Below are positions 55,986 through 64,000 of a stretch of 64,000 nucleotides of DNA, one piece after another. This DNA comes from QHXW01 sp963847515 (GTDB lineage Bacteria > Acidobacteriota > Terriglobia > Bryobacterales > Bryobacteraceae). The stretch spans positions 806,001 through 870,000 of the forward strand of contig CAWKAA010000002.1 of NCBI GenBank assembly GCA_963847515.1. The letters run 5' to 3'. Position 1 is the first letter of the stretch. Each line of letters starts with the position of its first letter. The position numbers and the translations under genes were made by a program. The notes under the pieces are model-generated. The model was not told the DNA's origin. It did no database searches and was given only the letters and a program-made list of their open reading frames with translations.

Positions 55986-56762
55986 TTACTTTAAGAAACC
56001 GGTGGCCCCACTGAAGCGCGCGCTCAAGTCGTCATTCGCCGGATCGTCGAGCGCCAGCAACCTCCGCAGATCCGGGCTCAGGCGCGCCTGCACTTCCATC
56101 GACAGCAGTTTTTTCTGGTATTGCTGTTGCGGTTTGTCCCAGCGCGTGTAGAAGGCGTGCATGGCTCGCCGCTGGCGCTCCGTGCGGTTAGCGGTGGCCC
56201 CATGCCACATATGGGCGTTCATGACCACCACGGTGCCCGCCGCGCCAGTCAGCAACACTTCATCAGGGTGAGGGGCTGTCGGGTCGGCCAGCACATCCTG
56301 CGGCAGCCGGCGCCATTTGTGCGAGCCCGGCACCATGCGAATGGCACCGTTTTCGGGCGTGAAATCGTCCAGCATCCAGACCGAATTGCACACCCAGTAG
56401 CCCCGCTCGTCGGCGACAGCGCCGCTGTCGGCATGCAGCGGCTGGCCACAATCACTGAACGGATCGGCTGCGCGCACGTTGAGGCTGCTGAGCTTAAACT
56501 CGTCACCTAGCACGTGCTGCATGCATTCCAGCACCCGGGGCGTGGCGATCGCCCTTTCGAAAATCTCCCCTTTGTTGACCAGATTCGCGAGTCGCCGCGC
56601 GTTTGGCTCCTGCTTGAACTCGGCCCCGGCACGAATTCCCTCTTCTACGAATAGCTCCTCGACCCGTTTCCTCAGCTTATTCAGGAAATCACGATCCAGG
56701 ACGCCTTTCAGGACCAAGTAGCCCTCGTCATCAATTTGTTGCTTTTCGGCTTCTCCCAGCAT
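55986..56762 (-). CDS. Phytanoyl-CoA dioxygenase (PhyH) family oxygenase
   Basis: The open frame begins at 56840, but ATG 56762 gives MLGEAEKQQIDDEGYLVLKG, a typical PhyH start, and is preferred (258 residues). Iron ligands are visible: HAD in QPLHADSGAV, and a later His in AHMWHGATANRTE; RMVPGSHKWRR is the 2-oxoglutarate region. A non-heme Fe(II) hydroxylase of unknown substrate. It overlaps the ogt gene by 32 bases and is likely its downstream operon partner. Confidence 0.85.
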   Translation of the reverse strand: MLGEAEKQQIDDEGYLVLKGVLDRDFLNKLRKRVEELFVEEGIRAGAEFKQEPNARRLANLVNKGEIFERAIATPRVLECMQHVLGDEFKLSSLNVRAADPFSDCGQPLHADSGAVADERGYWVCNSVWMLDDFTPENGAIRMVPGSHKWRRLPQDVLADPTAPHPDEVLLTGAAGTVVVMNAHMWHGATANRTERQRRAMHAFYTRWDKPQQQYQKKLLSMEVQARLSPDLRRLLALDDPANDDLSARFSGATGFLK

Positions 56763-57213
56763 GTTTCGCTTCCAGATCGAGCAGCAGCCGCTTCCATGCG
56801 AGGCCGCCGCCGAATCCAACCAGATTACCCGAGGCCCCAATCACGCGGTGACACGGAACAACGATGGGAATCGGGTTTCGCCCGTTGGCCGCTCCGACGG
56901 CCCGAACTGCGCGCGGAGCGCCGATCTGGGCAGCGATTTCGGTGTAACTCCGTGTCTCGCCATACGGAATGGTTACGAGCGCGTTCCAAACCCTCTTTTG
57001 AAATTCGGTACCGATTAGGTCGAGGGGCAAGTCGAAAGTCTGTAGATCACCAACAAAATAAAGACGAAGCTGCCGGACAGTCTCACGCATCAGACTTGAA
57101 TGGTGACTGTTTTCGCCATGAGCCCCGAATTCAATACGTCTCAGGCCTTCCGGGCCCGTTTCGATGGCCAACGAAAAGCCAGGGGAAACATCAAAGTCAC
57201 TCAATTCGTACAT
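56731..57213 (-). CDS. ogt: Methylated-DNA-protein cysteine methyltransferase
   Basis: The 160-residue protein is the normal size for Ogt. The catalytic Cys121 lies in VVPCHRVIGASG, preceded by RAVGAANGRNPIPI. It removes O6-methylguanine or O4-methylthymine damage by suicide transfer. No N-terminal Ada domain. First gene of a two-gene minus-strand operon with PhyH and divergent from ispH (107 bases between starts). Confidence 0.9.
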   Translation of the reverse strand: MYELSDFDVSPGFSLAIETGPEGLRRIEFGAHGENSHHSSLMRETVRQLRLYFVGDLQTFDLPLDLIGTEFQKRVWNALVTIPYGETRSYTEIAAQIGAPRAVRAVGAANGRNPIPIVVPCHRVIGASGNLVGFGGGLAWKRLLLDLEAKHAGRSRKATN

Positions 57214-57285
57214 ATTTTCAAGTGTTGCAGATTGTGTTTTTTTAATCCAGTTTGTTCCCCTGCGGGCTATCGGAACGAGACAAAC

Positions 57286-57294
57286 TGTTATAAT
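57286..57294 (+). promoter_or_regulatory. Extended -10 promoter of the ispH-hopanoid operon
   Basis: TGTTATAAT (TGn plus TATAAT) ends 26 bases before the ispH ATG at 57321, giving a leader of ~20 bases. No clear -35 is seen. It is identical to the element before the RraA-like gene. It probably drives the whole hopanoid operon. Confidence 0.5.
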
Positions 57295-57320
57295 TTATAG
57301 GTTTAAGCCCAGACATACAC

Positions 57321-58319
57321 TATGCCCTTTAGGCCCATCACCGCCAATAACGGCGCGGAAAAGAAGATCTATTTACTCCGCCCCGCGAGGTTTCTGCGCC
57401 GGCGTGGTGCGGGCCATCGACGTGGTGAAGATCGCCCTGGATCTCTACGGTCCGCCGGTCTACGTCCGCAAGGAGATCGTGCATAACAAGCACGTCGTGG
57501 ACGAGTTGCGGGAAGCTGGCGCCATTTTCGTCGAAGAATTGGACGAAGTCCCGTCGGGCGCGCGGGCCATTTTCAGCGCCCACGGGGTTTCTCCGGAAGT
57601 CCGGCGGGAAGCGAAGTGCGGCAACTGCAGGTAATCGATGCCACTTGCCCGCTGGTGACCAAAGTACATCTGGAAGCGGTCAAGTTCGCGCGTGAAGGCT
57701 ACACCATCGTGCTGATTGGCCATAAGGATCACGACGAGGTGATCGGCACGCTGGGTGAGGTTCCCGAACGCACATTTCTGGTTTCGACGGTGGCAGATGT
57801 CGATCGACTCTACGAGTTCCGACCCGGCGCGGGTCTGCTATCTCACGCAGACCACGCTGAGCCTGGACGAAACGCGCGACATCGTGATCCGTCTCAAAGA
57901 ACGGTTTCCGCTGATTCAGGGGCCGCCGGCGCAGGACATCTGCTATGCCACCGAGAACCGGCAGATGGCGGTGAAGGCGGTGGCCGGGTTCTGCGATTTG
58001 CTGCTGGTGGTGGGATCGCAGAACAGCTCGAATTCGAAGCGGCTGGTGGAGGTCGGGCGAGAACTCCGGCGTGCGCTCGTTTCTGGTGAACGACTGGGGC
58101 GACGTGAACCCGGACTGGCTGGAGGGCGTGAGAAATGTAGCGGTGACCGCGGGGGCGTCGGCGCCCGAACACCTGGTGGATCAGTTGATTGCGTCCTTGA
58201 AAGACCACGGCTTCCACCAGATGGAGGAAGTGGAGATGGTGGAGGAAGACGTGCGATTTTCGCTGCCTGGTGAACTGGCGCACGCGGCCTCCGCTTTGAC
58301 GACAATTTCCACACGATGA
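57321..58319 (+). CDS. ispH: 4-hydroxy-3-methylbut-2-enyl diphosphate reductase IspH, frameshifted
   Basis: IspH makes IPP and DMAPP in the last step of the MEP pathway. Landmarks: APRGFCAGVVRAID with the first cluster Cys, KEIVHNKHVV, FSAHGVSP, VIDATCPLVTKVH (second Cys), GHKDHDEVIGT, ICYATENRQ (third Cys). Frame breaks lie near 57375, 57625, 57830 (extra C in CCC) and 58062. Correcting them gives ~320 residues, normal length. Its stop overlaps the next start (ATGA at 58316-58319), coupling it to shc. Essential in most MEP users, so the breaks are read as errors. Confidence 0.85.
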
Positions 58320-60270
58320 GCTCCGACACATAGCAATTGCAGACACTCTGGTTCGAGCGATTCCGGCCACGCTGCGAGCGCGCGGCGGCGAATCTGCTCG
58401 GCGCAGCAGGACGCGACGGCTACTGGTGCGCGCGAACTGACCGCCGACACCACCCTCGAATCCGATTACATTCTGTTGCAGCTCTGGATGTATCCGCCGG
58501 TCGACGGCGTTTGGAATCCGCCGACCATGCCGCTGGTCCAGAAGGCGGCGCAGTCCATTCTGGCGCGGCAGCTTCCCGACGGCGGTTTCAACATCTACCA
58601 GCAAGGGCCCGACGGAGATCAGCGCCACGGTAAAGGCGTATTTCGCGCTGAAGCTGGCGGGCCTGCGCGGTGGACGATCCGCGCCTGGCGCGGGCGCGCG
58701 AGTGCATTCTGGCGCTGGGCGGCATTCAGGCGCGCCAACAGCTACGTCAAGATCAACCTGAGCCTGTTCGATCTCTATCCGCGCCAGTACTGCCCCACCA
58801 TTCCGCCGGAATTGATGCTGCTGGGCAAGTTCATCTATCAGATGTCGTCCTGGACGCGCGCCATTGCGGTTTCGCTGGCCATCGTGCATGCGCATAATCC
58901 GCGCCGGCCGGTGCCCGCGGGATTTTCACTGGAGGAACTGTTCCTGCCCGGCGTGCAGCCCGGCGTTCGCAAGGCGATGCGGAGTGGTTCACCTGGCGCA
59001 ATCTGTTCCTGCGCATCGACCGGTTTCTGAAGTTGTGGGAGCGCCACGGTCTGCAAAGCAATCCGCCAGAAGGCCTGCGCGCGGCGAGCACTGGATGCTC
59101 GAGCAGCTGCGAGCATTCCGACGGCTTGGGCGCGATCTATCCGCCCATGATGTACTCCATCATGGCGCTGGATGTTCTGGGCTATGCCGAAGATCATCCC
59201 GCGCGGCAGGAAGCGCGTGCGCCAGTTCGAACACCTGATGGTGGACGACGGACGAGCGGCCTTCTTCTTCCAGCCCTGTTTTTCGCCGGTCTGGGATACG
59301 GCCATCGCCATGTATGCGCTGGCGCGAATCCGGCGCGGCACCGCGGCAAGCGCTGCGCGCGCGGCCGACTGGCTGCTGCCAAAAAGAGATCCGGCGGAAA
59401 GGCGATTGGTCGGTGAAGCGGCCCCACACCGAGCCTTCCGGCTGGGCCTTCGAATTCAACAACGAGTATTATCCGGACATCGACGACACCGCCATGGTGA
59501 TGCTGGCCCTGAGCCGCGCACGCGCGACGGATCCGACGGCCCAGCGCAGCGCCTGCCAGCGGCGGGCGCTCGACTGGCTGCTGGCCATGCAGTCGAGCGA
59601 CGGCGGCTGGGCGGCATTCGACGCCGACAACAACTGGGAGTTCCTGAGCCACGTTCCCTTCGCCGACCACAACGCCATGCTCGATCCCACCTGCGCCGAT
59701 ATCACCGGCCGCGTGCTCGAGGCGCTGGGCGCGCACGGATACGACCGCGGCCATCCGGCCGTGCAGCGCGGCGGTGGATTATCTGGTGCGCACGCAGGAG
59801 CCGGATGGAAGCTGGTACGGCCGCTGGGGCGTGGCCTATATTTACGGCACCTGTTTCGCGCTGCGCGGCTTGCGCGCCGCCGGCGAGAGACGATCGCGAA
59901 GCCCACGTGCTGCGCGCCGGCGAATGGCTGCGCTCCATTCAGAACGCCGATGGCGGCTGGGGCGAAAGCTGCGCCAGCTACGACAACGACGCATTTCACG
60001 CCGGCCGAGAGCACGCCGTCGCAGACCGCCTGGGCGATTCTGGGCTTGATCGCCGGCGGCGATACGACCAGCCGCAGCGTGCATCACGGCATCGAATATC
60101 TGCTCGAAACCCAGCGGCCGGATGGCAGCTGGGACGAGGAACTGGCCACCGGCACCGGTTTCCCCAAAGTTTTTTATCTGAACTACCATCTGTACAAGGA
60201 CTATACTTCCCGCTACTGGCTCTGGCCGCATTCGTGAAGCTGCAAGAACTCAGGATCGACGGAGCAACTC
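58316..60270 (+). CDS. shc: Squalene-hopene cyclase, heavily frameshifted
   Basis: Pieces from several frames form one SHC of ~640 residues: LTADTTLESDYILLQLW, ATVKAYFALKLAGL, IPPELMLLGKFIYQMSSW, CFSPVWDTAIA, the protonating DIDDTA motif with YYPDIDDTAMVM, and QW repeats GGWAAFDADNNW, GSWYGRWGVAYIYGT, GGWGESCASYDN. More than eight frame breaks are present. The end is unclear because the frame runs into hpnH; a LALAAFVKLQELRIDGATHE-like end is likely. It cyclises squalene to hopene at the membrane. Confidence 0.8.
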
Positions 60271-61389
60271 ATGAGATTTCCGCTTTCGATGACGGCCGGC
60301 ATGGCCGGATACATTTTCAAGAACAAGATGCGCCCGCGGCCGGAGTGGCAGAAGAACGGCGGCGCCGGAGCCGGACGCCTCCAATCCGTTCCGTATCCTG
60401 CCCGCCAAGCCGGCGGAAGGCGGACGCCGAGCCGCATCCCATGATCAACAAGCGCTTTCCGCATCGTGCTGATGCTGGAGCCGCTGCACGCCTGCAATCT
60501 GACCTGCACCGGCTGCGGCCGCATTCGCGAGTACGAGTCCACCATCACCGAGCGCGTTCCGCTCGAAGAATGCCTGGCGGCGGTGGACGAGTGCGGCGCG
60601 CCCATGGTTTCGATTTGCGGCGGCGAGCCCATGATGTATCCGCAGATCGGCGAGCTGGTGGCGGGAATTCTGGAGCGCAACAAGCACATCTACCTGTGCA
60701 CCAACGGCATGTTCATCGTGAAGCGCCTGCACGAGTTCACGCCGGACCAGCCGCTTCTACTTCAACGTGCATCTGGACGGCATGGAAAAGACGCACGATA
60801 TCTGCGTGGAGAAGGAAGGCGTGTTCCGCGAGGCCATCGAGGGCATCAAGGCCGCCAAGGCAGCCGGTTTCATGGTGTGCACCAACACCACGGTCTACAA
60901 AGAGACCGACATGAAGGAGATCGAGGAGCTGTTCGAGTATCTCAAGCAGTTCAATGTGGACGGCCACCAGATCTCGCCGGCCTACGGCTACTCGGCCGTG
61001 AACGATCGCGAGATCTTCATGACGCGCGACGATATTCACGAGAAATTCAAGGATGTCGACACGCTGTTGCCAAGAAGTATCCGGCTGCAACCAGACGCCG
61101 ATGTACATGGAGTTTCTGAAGGGCGACCGCGATCTGCCCTGCACCGCGTGGGGCAATCCGACCTACAACATCAAAGGCTGGAAGGGCCCGTGCTACCTGA
61201 TCACCGACGGCCACTACAAGACGTTCGAAGCACTGATGACCGCAGACGCCCTGGGAGAACTACGGCCACGGCAACGATCCGCGCTGCGAGCACTGCATGG
61301 TGCATTGCGGCTATGAGCCGTCGGCCGCGCTGGGCATCAATGCCAGGCTGGCGGACAATTTCAAGATGCTGACCTGGGCGCTGCGGTAG
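60271..61389 (+). CDS. hpnH: Hopanoid radical SAM protein HpnH, frameshifted
   Basis: Begins MRFPLSMTAGMAGYIFKNKM. Radical SAM cysteines lie in HACNLTCTGCG (CxxxCxxC), followed by SICGGEPMMYP; later FNVHLDGMEKTHDICVEKEG, a YSAVNDREIFMTRDDIHEKF stretch, and near the C-terminus CEHCMVHCGYEPSAALG. HpnH adds an adenosyl group to diploptene to make adenosylhopane. At least six extra single G or C bases break the frame (for example near 60354, 60412, 60467, 60752); deleting each restores the conserved line. Follows shc directly. Confidence 0.8.
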
Positions 61390-61431
61390 AACAACGCCTT
61401 GCCGAGCGCTGAGTACTGTCCGGTTCTAGCC

Positions 61432-62406
61432 GTGAAGCCCGCGCTCGTCACCGGGGCCTCGGGCTTTATCGGCTGGCATGTGGCGCGGTTGCTCGCGAAC
61501 GCGGTCATAAGGTCCGGGCGCTGGTTCGGCCGCGAGCAAGCTGCGGGAACTGGAAGTCGAGGCGGTCACCGGCGATCTGCGCGATCCGGAGTCGCTGGAG
61601 CGCGCGGTGGCGGATGCGGCCTGGTTTTCCACGTCGCCGCCGATTACCGGCTGTGGGCCAAGGACCCGGGCGAGCTGTACCGCTCGAACGTAGAGGGCAC
61701 GCGCAACCTGCTGGAGGCGGCGCGCAGGCCGGCGTGGAACGGGTGGTATACACCAGCACGGTGGGCTGCATCGGCATTCCGCACGGCGGCGTCGGCGATG
61801 AGACGGTGCCGGTGACGCTCGAGGAAATGGCGGGCGCCTACAAGCGCTCGAAGTTTCTGGCCGAGCAGGTGGCGCTGGAATTTGCGCGCGGCGGGATTTC
61901 CGGTGGTGGTCGTGAATCCCACCGCGCCCGTTGGGAGACCACGATGTGAAGCCGACGCCGACGGGCAAGATCGTGCTGGATTTTTTGAAAGGCGAGATGC
62001 CGGCGTTTATCGATACCGGCCTGAATCTGGTGGATGTGCGGGACACGGCGGAGGCGCACTTGCTGGCATGCGAAGCGTGGCAGGCCGGGCGAGCGGTACA
62101 TCGTTGGGTGCGGAGAATCTCACGCTGGCCGGAATTTTGCAGAAGCTGGCGCGGATAACCGGGCAAGGCAGCGCCGCGAGTGAAGCTGCCCTACGCCGTG
62201 GCGTACGCGGCCGGAGTGGTAACGACGGCATGGGCCGCGATGACGGGCAGCCGCCGCGCGCGCCGCTGGACGCCGTGCGCATGGCAAAGAAGAAGATGTT
62301 GGTTTCGCATGAGAAGGCGCGGCGGGAATTGGGCTTCGCGCCCGGACCGGTGGATGTGGCGCTGGGGCGCGCGGTGGAATGGTTTCAGGCGAACGGCTAT
62401 TGCTGA
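61432..62406 (+). CDS. hpnA: HpnA-like NAD-dependent epimerase/dehydratase, frameshifted
   Basis: Starts at GTG 61432 (MKPALVTGASGFIGWHVARL) with the NAD-binding GASGFIG of short-chain epimerases, then VFHVAADYRLWAKDPGELYR, NVEGTRNLLEAAR, YTSTVGCIGIP and the active-site YKRSK. The C-terminal part reads VSHEKARRELGFAPGPV. Breaks lie near 61500, 61550, 61725 and 61900. HpnA proteins are a standard part of hopanoid clusters, though their exact step is unproven. Confidence 0.8.
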
Positions 62407-63097
62407 GTCGCCGCTGAAGCCCGCGAATTTCAGCGGGCTCTTGAAGTTCTGCCGGAATGTGAAGCCGCTGGACTGGCCGGTACATTGGGCGCGAGCCGGG
62501 CATGTTGAATGGCCAAGAGGTGCTGCTGGTGGCGAACGGCGCTGGGCGCGGCCAGAGCGGCGGCAGGCGGTGGAGGCGGCCTGCATGCATTCGGGCAGAT
62601 TGGATCTGATTTGCAGCATGGGATTTTGCGGCGCACTTGATGACGCAATGCGGATCGGCGATATTTTCGTGGCCGAGCGGGTCCAGGGACGAGGGCGTGG
62701 AATATGCCGCGGTGCGAACCGCAGTCCGCGACGCCCTCACCGCACGGGCGTGCTGGCATCCATCGATCATGTGGCGCAGACGGCCGACGAGAAGCGCGGC
62801 TCTGCGCAACGCGGAGCATCGGCGGTGGAAATGGAGGCTGCGGGCGTGGCCGGCTAAGGCTGGGAACTGGGTCTGCCTTTTTACTGCGTGCGTTCCGTGA
62901 CGGATCTGGCCGATGAGAGCTTCCAGCTTGACTTCAATGCGGCGCTGCGTTCGGACGGCAGATTCGCTACAATGCAGCTTAATTGCGGCTTCCTGCCGCC
63001 GGCCCCTGAGATTGTTACCCGAATTAGTGCGTCTCGGACGCCGATCCGCACGGCTTCCCGAATGCTGGGAGAGTTTCTTGCCGACTGCCGATTTTGA
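62407..63097 (+). CDS. hpnG: HpnG-like hopanoid-associated phosphorylase, frameshifted
   Basis: The corrected line reads VAAEAREFSGLLKFCRNVK, EVLLVANGAG, LICSMGFCGALDDAMRIGD, VLASIDHVAQTADEKR, ASAVEMEAAGVAG, VRSVTDLADESFQ and ends SRMLGEFLADCRF, a nucleoside-phosphorylase fold with SMGFCGAL and EMEAAG as phosphate and base sites. HpnG removes adenine from adenosylhopane to give ribosylhopane. The start is uncertain (the hpnA stop overlaps). Several breaks, e.g. near 62433 and 62690. Fits directly after hpnH and hpnA. Confidence 0.75.
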
Positions 63098-63117
63098 GCT
63101 GACGCGTTCCCGCAACC

Positions 63118-64000
63118 ATGCACGCCGCCGTCTACAAAGGCGACAGCGTGGTCGCCGTGGAGGAGATTCCCACGCCCGAAATCGGCCCCGGCGAAATGCT
63201 GATCCGCGTGGAAGCCTGCGGCATCTGCCACACCGATCTCAAGAAAATCGAATACAACCTGCTGGCGCCTCCGCGCATCTACGGCCACGAGACCGCCGGC
63301 GTGGTGGCGCGCGTGGGCAGAGGCGTGCGCAAGTTCGCGCCCGGCGATCGCGTGGTGGTGTTTCACCACATCCCCTGCTGGCACTGTTTTTACTGCCGCA
63401 AGAAACTCTTACGCGCAGTGTCCCGTCTACAAGAAGAGTCGGCGTCACGGCGGGATTCGAGCCGGCGGGCGGCGGATTCTCGCAGTACGTGCGGGTGATG
63501 GACTGGATCGTGGAGCGCGGCGTGGAAAAGATTCCCGACGGCATTTCGTTCGAGCGCGCCTCGTTGGTCGAGCCGCGTGAACACCTGTCTGAAAGCCGTG
63601 GTGCAATGCGCTCCGGAAGCCCGGCGAGGTGGCGCTGATCCTGGGACAGGGACCCATCGGGCTGATGTTCACCATGCTGGTGCGACCGCGACGGGCGCGC
63701 GCGTGATCGCCACCGACACCATTCCCAGCCGCCGCGAGCTTTCGCTCGCGATGCGGCGCGGAGCAAGCTCTGCGATCCGCGGCTCGGGCGATGTGGCCGC
63801 GCAGCGTGGCATCGCTGACCGAAGGCCGCGGCGCCGATCTGGTGATTGTGGCGGCTTCGGCTCCCGGGCATCGTGGAACAGGCGATGCGCTGTTCGCGCC
63901 CGGGCGCGCGGATTCTGCTGTTCGCGCAAACTTCCGATGCCGAGCGAATCGAAGCTTCCGGCGCTTCGATTTGCGTGGGTGAGCGGACTATTTTCGGTTG
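63118..64000 (+). CDS. Zinc-dependent alcohol dehydrogenase (MDR family), 3' end missing, frameshifted
   Basis: Starts MHAAVYKGDSVVAVEEIPTP. It has the catalytic zinc site CGICHTD and YGHETAGVV, a structural-zinc segment with PCWHCFYC, and in corrected frame AGFEPAGGGFSQYVRVMDWI and LGQGPIGLMFTML (NAD-binding). The window ends before the stop. Frame breaks near 63407, 63580, 63625 and beyond. Placed just after hpnG, so it may act on hopanoid side chains (inference), but threonine or sorbitol dehydrogenase-like roles are equally possible. Confidence 0.7.

Noticed and set aside
43193..64000. Programmed ribosomal frameshifting or stop-codon recoding as cause of broken frames
   Set aside because: The breaks are too many, fall at arbitrary places in unrelated genes, and lack slippery sites plus structures; one-base sequence errors explain them better.

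Overview
The window is high-GC bacterial DNA that most resembles an Acidobacteriota genome of the Solibacter/Bryobacter type. This is inferred from gene style, since there is no rRNA in the window. The signs are Oar-type TonB-dependent receptors with an N-terminal carboxypeptidase-regulatory domain, many Tat- or Sec-exported enzymes, quinoprotein-like beta-propellers paired with c-type cytochromes, a Ser/Thr kinase fused to a PD40/TolB-like propeller, and a hopanoid cluster. No tRNA, rRNA, CRISPR array or insertion sequence was recognised.

Layout. 1-1.7 kb: 3' part of a large phage-tail-like protein, cut by the window edge. 1.8-16.7 kb: a degradative/export block with a CehA/McbA-type metallohydrolase, an HSL-type esterase, two paralogous double alpha/beta-hydrolases flanking a TonB receptor and a diheme quinoprotein, and two amidohydrolases. 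16.8-17.4 kb: a vapBC toxin-antitoxin pair with visible promoter and operator. 17.4-21.5 kb: an exported enolase-superfamily enzyme, then a minus-strand operon of class I aldolase, dhaK and dhaL. 21.6-23.8 kb: a short SecA-like ATPase. 24.5-29.9 kb: an esterase and a second TonB receptor. 30.4-33.7 kb: a DUF2339/DUF3999 membrane pair. 33.7-40.9 kb: a cytochrome c, a LysR regulator, a zinc-ribbon membrane protein, two Gfo/Idh/MocA oxidoreductases, an IPT/TIG protein, a covalent-FAD oxidase, a CarboxypepD-reg protein and an exported RraA-like protein. 41-49 kb: CCA-adding enzyme, diheme cytochrome plus quinoprotein, crotonase, PEBP protein and a Ser/Thr kinase. 49.3-54.1 kb: three successive PQQ-like propeller proteins. 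54.1-57.2 kb: a hypothetical protein, a KdgD-like dehydratase, a PhyH dioxygenase and Ogt. 57.3-64 kb: hopanoid operon ispH-shc-hpnH-hpnA-hpnG followed by a zinc alcohol dehydrogenase cut by the window end.

Sequence quality strongly affects the reading. From about 41 kb to the end, and locally at 19.6 and 23.0-23.7 kb, almost every gene is broken by single-base indels, including housekeeping genes (ispH, cca). At most sites I worked through, removing one base, usually from a 2-4 base run, restores the conserved frame. I read these as sequencing or assembly errors rather than gene decay, and give whole-gene spans for the broken genes.

How genes fit together: TonB receptors plus exported esterases and quinoproteins suggest uptake and oxidation of plant- or soil-derived compounds. 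The ispH-shc-hpnHAG operon joins isoprenoid precursor supply to hopanoid cyclisation and side-chain extension. Several small palindromic repeat families (a 35-nt repeat, double hairpins after stop codons, a 23-bp perfect inverted repeat) are scattered between genes.
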